This document shows positions 9,001 to 10,752 of a stretch of 10,752 nucleotides of DNA, one piece after another; positions within the stretch are counted from its first letter, which is position 1, and each line of letters starts with the position of its first letter. The position numbers were made by a program, and so were the translations under genes. The DNA lies in contig JAOXYC010227237.1 of the NCBI GenBank assembly GCA_028565715.1, positions 1 through 10,752 of the forward strand, written 5' to 3'. Below the pieces are notes generated by a model. It was not told the DNA's origin and did no database searches. It saw only the letters and a list, made by a program, of their open reading frames with translations. This DNA comes from Phoronis pallida (Eukaryota; Phoronida; Phoronidae).

Positions 9001-10752
9001 AAGGGGGAATTTTTTCACTTGTAGGGGAAATTTTGGGTCACTTCTGGGGGGAATATCATGTGATTTTGGAATAAATTTGAGGAGGGAAGCACCCTTGTAA
9101 CGGCCTCAAAATCAGGTCATCGAGGGGCCTGGATTGTCAGCTCCACAATTCACAGTGTGACTTGTATGGACAAATTGTGTTCATTCTATCAGACTTGTAT
9201 TTAAAACTTTAACCCTTCAACCACTCATACCTTCTCTATACTCGTCGCTGATATCTAAATAATTAAACTCGAGTCCGCAACCTTTCTTGGGATCTTCAGT
9301 GCCCTGTAGCTTGGCTATTAATGTTGTTTTACCGCATTCATTGTCACCTAAAACAATAAAAAGTAAAATCAAGTTCATTATAAATTTTACCATGACACAT
9401 ATACTTTATTGCAAACTATGTGGAAAGAGCAAAAGTATTGGTATACTTTGGCAACAGATTTTCATCAATGCATCATTGGTTAAAAGAGCCAGAACCAAAA
9501 TATGTACAATTAATATAATGTTCAAATACCATTGTTTCCTTCTTTCAAAACTTCCAATAATGGAAATCATGTCATGAGATCTAAGAAGGAACTGTATCAA
9601 AATAACAGTCTACACTTAGTGTAGAAAATAAAAGTTGACAGTCAACAAAATAATGTTTTTGATTCATTAATTTCACGTTTAGTGTACTTATCATCTTCAA
9701 AGTTGTTTCAATTGCAGTTACCTAAAACTAAAATAGACTTGGAAGAAGGCAGTTTTTGTGTGGAGCTTGTCTGGACTTCACTTAGGATTGTATTCCTGCA
9801 AAATAAACATCGCATTACCAAATATTTCAATCAAGGGAAAATAAACATATGAACAATACCATTTTTTTTTAAGATCAAACAAGAGAATGTCATAATTTTC
9901 ATTTGGCTATAAAGACAGTGGTTTAATTCATAAAAATGAGGTGCTTAATATCCATTGATAGACAAATTGGGGTGCATGATGTCATTTTGTTCAATCAAGA
10001 ACAATGACAGGTCGGTCCATTGAATTTAAGTAGATTTGTATTATATATTTTGTCAAGCTCTTAACAGGCACCGAGGCACAAGTGGTACAGAGTGGTCCCT
10101 CGTTTACTTCCATTAAAACACATTGACTGAATAACAGGAATATACGAGGGACCGCTCTGTAGGACTAGTACCGCACATGACCCCATGACCAATCCTGTAA
10201 TGGCTGTATGCGCCTTTTTTCCTGGTGTCTCTTCTAATGGAAATAATTGAGTCATACAGTGGTCCCTCGTTAGCTTTGTGTTATCAGGTTATTCAGTCAA
10301 TTAAAACACATTGACTGAATACAGGGAAAAAACGAGGGACCGCTATATTCTACTTGTACCAATCGAGCCCAGGACAGGTTAGGATTCAAGCTCTCTCAGT
10401 CCCCAGGCTCTCAGTATTTACAAAGAAAGGAAACTGAACGATTTTAGTCATCGTCCCCTCAGTTTCAGTCGATGTAAATTTAATATCTGTTAATGAAGAG
10501 AAGGATCACAGCTATATTCGACCAGTCGGTAAACGATGATAAGATTGCACTGCGGTTCCGAAATCGATGTCCGATGATTCAGAATTTCAAGTCAACCCAT
10601 TTGCATTGGTGTTCGGCTGTCAGTTCATTTTCCTGACCAACCAGAGGGTAAATCTTCGCAGAAATGGATGCATGCTCTCAGAGACACAAGGTCTTGCAGT
10701 GTGTAGCATTCTCTAGGCATACCATAAGTTTTGGCCGTCGTTCTGCCCTTTG
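1..10752 (-). CDS. DYNC1LI: Cytoplasmic dynein 1 light intermediate chain, nine exons, partial at both ends
   Basis: This spliced minus-strand gene encodes a non-catalytic dynein subunit. Family knowledge: it binds the dynein heavy chain through a Ras-like G domain and cargo adaptors through its C-terminal tail, in the cytosol and at spindle poles and membranes. The joined exons (10752-10723, 9795-9722, 9347-9231, 5829-5599, 4599-4415, 3831-3738, 2862-2727, 1445-1238, 61-1) give 378 visible codons with no stop; all eight introns are GT-AG and phase-consistent. Visible hallmarks are NLW before the G domain, a P-loop [40 protein letters not shown] (G4-like TKxD), [35 protein letters not shown] and FEDIIVKP. 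Vertebrate LICs are about 500 residues, so the N-terminus and most of the adaptor-binding tail lie outside. The FQEYTEP segment and TPKRR insert favour dynein-1 LIC over dynein-2 LIC (DYNC2LI1). LIC1 versus LIC2 cannot be assigned; many invertebrates have a single gene. Confidence 0.95.
123..226. repeat. 8-bp inverted repeat closing the tRNA-like unit
   Basis: AGACAGAA at 123-130 and TTCTGTCT at 219-226 are perfect complements lying 8 bases outside the acceptor stem on each side. They extend the cloverleaf base into a longer interrupted stem. Confidence 0.6.
139..210 (+). pseudogene. tRNA-like cloverleaf (tRNA-Ala-like, GGC), probably a pseudogene or SINE head
   Basis: The 72 nt fold as a tRNA: acceptor GACTGGG with TCCAGTT (two or three G-U pairs), D stem GCTC/GAGC with loop AGTTGGTTA, and T arm CTGGG TTTGATT CCCAG. 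The A box is TAGCTCAGTTGG (146-157). The B box GGTTTGATTCC (190-200) has one change from consensus. The anticodon stem is broken: AGCGA against TCGGG pairs at three of five positions. The 7-nt loop CCGGCAA lacks U33 and would expose GGC. A T6 run at 215-220 could end Pol III transcription. This looks like a decayed tRNA or tRNA-derived repeat inside the intron, not a working tRNA. Confidence 0.7.
211..620. other. Intron sequence without recognised features
   Basis: AT-rich intronic DNA between the tRNA-like unit and the first foldback hairpin. I see no exon-like LIC similarity, long repeat or RNA gene here, apart from the Pol III T6 run and the inverted repeat arm noted at its left edge. Confidence 0.5.
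621..705. repeat. Foldback hairpin 1 with GCCAAAGGCTCG core
   Basis: Arms 621-654 and 672-705 are inverted copies of 34 bp with about three mismatches (the inner end pairs GTTCTATGATTTTT with AAAAATCATAGAAC). The 17-nt loop contains GCCAAAGGCTCG at 657-668. No clear target duplication is visible. The same 12-nt core forms the loop of the hairpin at 5375-5480, whose arms are different. Confidence 0.85.
878..1203. mobile_element. 326-bp palindromic MITE flanked by TTAA (Kolobok- or piggyBac-like)
   Basis: The two halves are inverted copies of one another. The left begins AGATACTGTCTCC (878-890) and the right ends with its complement (1191-1203), each bordered by TTAA (874-877 and 1204-1207). 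Both arms contain TTTGATGAATATAATTAA and AATCGGT...GGTAAATTTGAG in inverted orientation, and the centre is a perfect CTTCTCGTACGAGAAG palindrome near 1053-1068. The left arm has about 28 extra bases near 890-918. A TTAA target with ends starting AG suits Kolobok better than piggyBac. No coding capacity remains. Confidence 0.8.
1238..1445 (-). CDS. DYNC1LI: DYNC1LI exon [11 protein letters not shown]...FEDIIVKP...DDEQAFL
   Basis: This 208-nt exon (acceptor CTTTTCTTTCAG, donor GTAAGT, phases 2 and 0) encodes [34 protein letters not shown], then [19 protein letters not shown] and SKAPSART. These match PAGWDNDKKIGIL, FEDIITKP and EDDQVFLMKLQ of vertebrate LICs. The open frame runs on past both splice sites, but the residues there lose all LIC similarity, which supports these borders. 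Confidence 0.96.
1562..2113. mobile_element. MITE copy 1 with CCGTATAGCCCC terminal inverted repeats, TA target
   Basis: Left terminus CCGTATAGCCCCGCCATTGA and right terminus (complement CCATATAGCCCCACCATTGA) form a terminal inverted repeat of about 25-35 bp with few mismatches. TA flanks both ends (1560-1561, 2114-2115). Two direct repeats lie inside (about 1603-1660 and 1994-2050), ending in TGCGGGGCATTTGAGTA. The second contains a perfect hairpin, CATGGGCCTAA paired with TTAGGCCCATG around loop TCGCGGAT. No transposase frame is seen. TA duplication suggests a Tc1/mariner-type mobilising enzyme, but the class is inferred. Confidence 0.8.
2147..2431. mobile_element. MITE copy 2, shorter relative of copy 1
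   Basis: Termini CCGTATAACCCCGCAA and its exact complement bound a 285-bp element with TA on each side (2145-2146, 2432-2433). It carries the same internal hairpin repeat family (about 2190-2232 and 2305-2350, with CATGGGCCTAATTGCGGAAC). The stretch AGCGCCCGG...CATGGGCCTAA before its second repeat matches AGTGCCCAG...CATGGGCCTAA in copy 1. It appears to be a deletion derivative of the same family, inserted 31 bp from copy 1. Confidence 0.8.
2727..2862 (-). CDS. DYNC1LI: DYNC1LI exon [10 protein letters not shown]...YGFPF...VVEKDSLFV
   Basis: This 136-nt exon (acceptor TATGTCCAG, donor GTGAGT, phases 1 and 2) encodes [20 protein letters not shown], then [11 protein letters not shown] and VVEKDSLFV. 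It aligns with the ALIYTSVKENKNIDLVYKY and IYGFPYK region of vertebrate LICs, the last strand and helix of the G-like fold. THQGF replaces a more basic and Pro-containing stretch in vertebrates. The segment is under 50 codons, so it is easy to miss as an open reading frame. Confidence 0.95.
2931..3223 (+). mobile_element. tRNA-derived SINE with 7-bp target-site duplication
   Basis: AGATGGA at 2924-2930 is repeated at 3224-3230, bracketing a 293-bp element. The 5' head is tRNA-like, with A box TGGTCGAGTGG (2935-2945) and a consensus B box GGTTCGAGTCC (2978-2988). The anticodon arm is decayed. The body is followed by a small hairpin (CCGCTTT/AAAGCGG), then TATAAAAATACTGGTCATT and an (ATT)n run. 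A short stem followed by a microsatellite tail is typical of SINEs that borrow a CR1/L2-type LINE tail. The intact duplication implies a fairly recent insertion. It lies antisense to the host gene. Confidence 0.88.
3191..3223 (+). repeat. (ATT)n microsatellite tail of the SINE
   Basis: About eleven ATT/TTA units interrupted by one C, directly before the downstream target duplication. Confidence 0.9.
3231..3737. other. Intron sequence without recognised features
   Basis: Unique-looking intron DNA between the SINE and the donor of exon F. It contains only short direct or inverted words, no longer repeat and no coding signal with family similarity. Confidence 0.5.
3738..3831 (-). CDS. DYNC1LI: DYNC1LI exon [21 protein letters not shown]
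   Basis: This 94-nt exon has a strong pyrimidine-rich acceptor (TTTATTTCCAG) and a weak donor (GTATCC), phases 0 and 1. It encodes [10 protein letters not shown], then [12 protein letters not shown] and QHIRKFCLK, closely matching the LIC sequence after the TK of the TKxD motif. The last base C joins AT of the next exon to give His. The weak donor is accepted because the reading frame and protein similarity require it. Confidence 0.94.
3832..4414. other. Intron between exons E and F, no recognised repeat
   Basis: The end next to exon F is A-rich on the plus strand, which gives the transcript a long pyrimidine-rich tract before the acceptor. Open frames here show no family similarity. I see no transposable element. 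Confidence 0.55.
4415..4599 (-). CDS. DYNC1LI: DYNC1LI exon E: FQEYTEP, charged insert, [11 protein letters not shown] strand
   Basis: This 185-nt exon (acceptor TTATTTCAG, donor GTGAGT, phases 1 and 0) encodes [13 protein letters not shown], then an insert containing [14 protein letters not shown] with an acidic/glycine stretch, then [17 protein letters not shown] and [15 protein letters not shown](V) matches LTHNLGIPV of vertebrate LICs. TPKRR occupies the place of the SPQRR site in vertebrate LIC1, reported as a mitotic CDK target, so Thr followed by Pro here may be the equivalent site (inference). Confidence 0.96.
4710..5006. mobile_element. Long inverted repeat, possible Penelope-like remnant with hammerhead-like end
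   Basis: Arms 4710-4784 and 4926-5006 are inverted copies differing mainly by a 5-base indel. Both contain GCCCGAAACGTATGGATTTT and CCAGTTTTCGTCAGACTTTT. The 141-bp spacer is unrelated AT-rich DNA. At the inner edge of the right arm, GTGAGCAAGGGCTACGCCCGAAACG (about 4917-4941) forms a GGGC-TAC-GCCC stem followed by GAAAC. This resembles stem II plus GAAA of hammerhead ribozymes found in Penelope-like retroelements, but the upstream CUGANGA core is imperfect. No reverse transcriptase is present, so the class is uncertain. Confidence 0.55.
5007..5374. other. Intron sequence without recognised features
   Basis: AT-rich stretch between the long inverted repeat and the second foldback hairpin. 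I see nothing identifiable in it. Confidence 0.5.
5375..5480. repeat. Foldback hairpin 2 with GCCAAAGGCTCG core
   Basis: Arms 5375-5421 and 5435-5480 are imperfect inverted copies (for example TAAATTTCTCAAAA against TTTTGAGAAATTTA, and GTCAAAATCC against GGATTTTGAC). The short loop carries GCCAAAGGCTCG at 5424-5435, identical to hairpin 1. The arms share no obvious similarity with those at 621-705. Confidence 0.85.
5599..5829 (-). CDS. DYNC1LI: DYNC1LI exon D: core of the G-like domain (DGD/T...HPW)
   Basis: This 231-nt exon (acceptor TTTATCCAG, donor GTAAGT, phases 1 and 1) begins by completing an Asp codon and encodes [21 protein letters not shown], then [21 protein letters not shown] and a long amphipathic segment to YEES. 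ILDGD sits where Ras proteins have the switch-II DxxG; the Gly is replaced as in other LICs. [14 protein letters not shown] matches the conserved helix after beta strand 4. Confidence 0.96.
5830..6367. other. Intron sequence without recognised features
   Basis: AT-rich intron DNA upstream of the first CAGGG element. No repeat, RNA gene or exon is visible. Confidence 0.5.
6373..6770. mobile_element. CAGGG...CCCTG MITE copy 1 with 5-bp duplication (hAT5-like)
   Basis: The 398-bp element starts CAGGGCCCTC and ends GAGGGCCCTG, an inverted terminal repeat of about 10 bp, flanked by ATTAC on both sides (6368-6372, 6771-6775). The interior has G-rich blocks near both ends (GGGGATTGGGGCC; TGAGGGGGGAAGC) and an AT-rich middle. 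Inside it, 6585-6612 is a perfect 13-bp hairpin absent from copy 2. CAGGG ends with 5-bp duplications fit the hAT5-type group. It is non-autonomous; the open frame crossing it is not a gene. Confidence 0.85.
6776..7119. other. Intron sequence without recognised features
   Basis: Unique-looking AT-rich stretch between two repeats. I see nothing further in it. Confidence 0.5.
7120..7606. repeat. 487-bp imperfect palindrome with nested hairpins
   Basis: The ends are perfect inverted copies, CTGTTAAAGAATGTAT (7120-7135 and 7591-7606). Similarity continues inward with gaps: GTTTGTCTGG, AGATTAAA/CGATTAAA, TTTTGGG/ATTTGGG, CGTCGT/CCTCGT. It tightens again at GTGATTTAATGCCAA (7294-7308) with its complement at 7391-7405. 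The centre has two nested hairpins: GCCTG/CAGGC (7329-7343) and GATTGTTATTC/GAATAACAATC (7349-7359, 7372-7382). No clear target duplication is seen. It is probably an old foldback transposon or a decayed inverted duplication. Confidence 0.75.
7607..8725. other. Long intron stretch, mostly featureless
   Basis: More than 1 kb of AT-rich intron. Apart from the CACGTG inverted repeat near 7688-7713 I see no repeat, RNA gene or exon. Several short open frames on both strands lack composition bias, splice context or recognisable similarity. Confidence 0.5.
7688..7713. repeat. Short inverted repeat with two CACGTG E-boxes
   Basis: GTTCACGTG (7688-7696) and CACGTGAAC (7705-7713) are perfect complements 8 bases apart, each holding a palindromic CACGTG. 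bHLH proteins can bind CACGTG, but nothing here shows regulation. Confidence 0.6.
8731..9131. mobile_element. CAGGG...CCTG MITE copy 2 with 5-bp duplication (hAT5-like)
   Basis: This 401-bp element is collinear with the copy at 6373-6770 in the same orientation. It starts CAGGGCCCTCGCTCGA and ends TCGAGGGGCCTG, flanked by GATTG (8726-8730, 9132-9136). It has a short tandem duplication of GATGTTTTTAAAGAA near 8840-8870 and an extra segment around 8900-8920. It lacks the 13-bp hairpin of copy 1. The different duplications (ATTAC, GATTG) show two independent insertions, not a segmental duplication. Confidence 0.86.
9231..9347 (-). CDS. DYNC1LI: DYNC1LI exon C: P-loop (GDNECGKT) of the Ras-like domain
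   Basis: This 117-nt exon (acceptor TTGTTTTAG, donor GTATGA, phases 1 and 1) encodes the Walker A motif GDNECGKTT, which fits GxxxxGK[ST], then [19 protein letters not shown] and [11 protein letters not shown]. Vertebrate LICs have GEDGAGKT here; this copy keeps the Lys-Thr pair but has NEC in the variable positions. An intact P-loop is compatible with nucleotide binding but does not show GTPase activity. Confidence 0.96.
9348..9721. other. Short intron between exons B and C
   Basis: A 374-bp AT-rich intron with a clear T-rich acceptor. The open frames that cross it run into exon C or have no similarity. No repeat is seen. Confidence 0.6.
9722..9795 (-). CDS. DYNC1LI: DYNC1LI exon B: helix and first beta strand (NTILSEV...SILVLG)
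   Basis: This 74-nt exon lies between a TTTTGCAG acceptor (phase 2) and a GTAACT donor (phase 1). It encodes [20 protein letters not shown] followed by the hydrophobic strand SILVLG that enters the P-loop. The KLPSSK step corresponds to the KLPAGK/KLPSGK segment of vertebrate LICs. The donor's +4 C is slightly off consensus. Confidence 0.93.
9796..10085. other. Intron sequence without recognised features
   Basis: AT-rich intron DNA between exon B and the pogo-like foldbacks. I see nothing identifiable in it. Confidence 0.5.
10088..10159. mobile_element. Tiny pogo/Tigger-like MITE copy A (72 bp)
   Basis: The ends CAGAGTGGTCCCTCGT and ACGAGGGACCGCTCTG are inverted copies with one mismatch, and TA flanks each side (10086-10087, 10160-10161). 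CAG...CCTCGTT ends with TA targets are typical of pogo/Tigger elements. Complementarity may extend about 15 bp further out on each side (GCACAAGTGG with GGACTAGTACC), so the true ends could be longer. The interior holds ATTAAAACACATTGACTGAA, shared with copy B. Confidence 0.7.
10257..10345. mobile_element. Tiny pogo/Tigger-like MITE copy B (89 bp)
   Basis: CAGTGGTCCCTCGTT at the left and AACGAGGGACCGCTA at the right form the terminal inverted repeat, with TA at 10255-10256 and 10346-10347. Inside, TTATTCAGTCAA pairs with TTGACTGAATA, so the element folds into nearly one hairpin. It shares ATTAAAACACATTGACTGAA with copy A, which looks like a version that lost part of its left arm. Confidence 0.7.
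10348..10722. other. 5' part of the first visible intron, no recognised repeat
   Basis: This stretch next to exon A looks less AT-rich than the other introns. No coding or RNA feature is visible. It could hold intronic regulatory sequence of the gene, but the sequence alone does not show it. Confidence 0.4.
10723..10752 (-). CDS. DYNC1LI: DYNC1LI exon A (partial): end of N-terminal segment, [10 protein letters not shown]
   Basis: Thirty bases at the window edge read KGQNDGQNL plus two bases of a Trp codon, then a GTATGC donor at 10722-10717 (phase 2). The Trp is completed by the first G of the next exon. The D/E-G-Q-N/S-LW motif just before ILSEV is characteristic of animal LICs. The initiator Met and promoter are upstream of the window. 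Confidence 0.88.

Noticed and set aside
10061-10255. Minus-strand open frame of 64 codons
   Set aside because: It overlaps the pogo-like foldback and has no splice context or family similarity.
1-10752. Exon circularisation driven by inverted repeats on both sides of an exon
   Set aside because: Inverted pairs all lie within single introns, and the related copies in the same intron are direct. I found no complementary pair spanning an exon.
1-10752. Dynein-2 light intermediate chain (DYNC2LI1) as the gene identity
   Set aside because: [28 protein letters not shown] and FEDIIVKP are dynein-1 LIC hallmarks.

Overview
This is animal (metazoan) nuclear DNA, AT-rich, with one interrupted gene covering nearly the whole window on the minus strand. 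I assembled nine coding exons by eye: exon ends carry GT/AG signals and every intron phase agrees on both sides. Together they give 378 codons of a cytoplasmic dynein 1 light intermediate chain (DYNC1LI family). Neither end of the protein is inside the window: translation starts upstream of base 10752 and the C-terminal tail continues past base 1. The protein divergence, long repeat-rich introns and repeat types suggest an invertebrate, possibly marine. I cannot name the phylum from this sequence.

Gene layout in transcript order (minus strand): end of the N-terminal acidic segment (10723-10752), lead-in strand (9722-9795), P-loop exon (9231-9347), core of the G-like domain (5599-5829), linker insert and beta strand ending in TK (4415-4599), SDAIS helix exon (3738-3831), C-terminal part of the G-like fold (2727-2862), GWD/FEDII region (1238-1445), and the start of the Pro/Ser/Thr-rich tail (1-61, cut by the window). 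Intron phases in order are 2, 1, 1, 1, 0, 1, 2, 0.

The introns are crowded with small, mostly non-autonomous repeats. Intron 62-1237 holds a tRNA-like cloverleaf, a short foldback hairpin and a 326-bp palindrome at TTAA. Intron 1446-2726 holds two related MITEs flanked by TA. Intron 2863-3737 holds a tRNA-derived SINE with a 7-bp target duplication. Intron 4600-5598 holds a long inverted repeat with a possible hammerhead-ribozyme/Penelope-like remnant, and a second foldback hairpin. Intron 5830-9230 holds two direct copies of a roughly 400-bp CAGGG...CCCTG element with 5-bp duplications, and a 487-bp imperfect palindrome. Intron 9796-10722 holds two very short pogo/Tigger-like foldbacks. I see no transposase, reverse transcriptase or second protein gene.

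I do not see a new multi-gene system. The most unusual signal is the pair of hairpins at 621-705 and 5375-5480. They share an identical 12-nt core in the loop but have unrelated arms.
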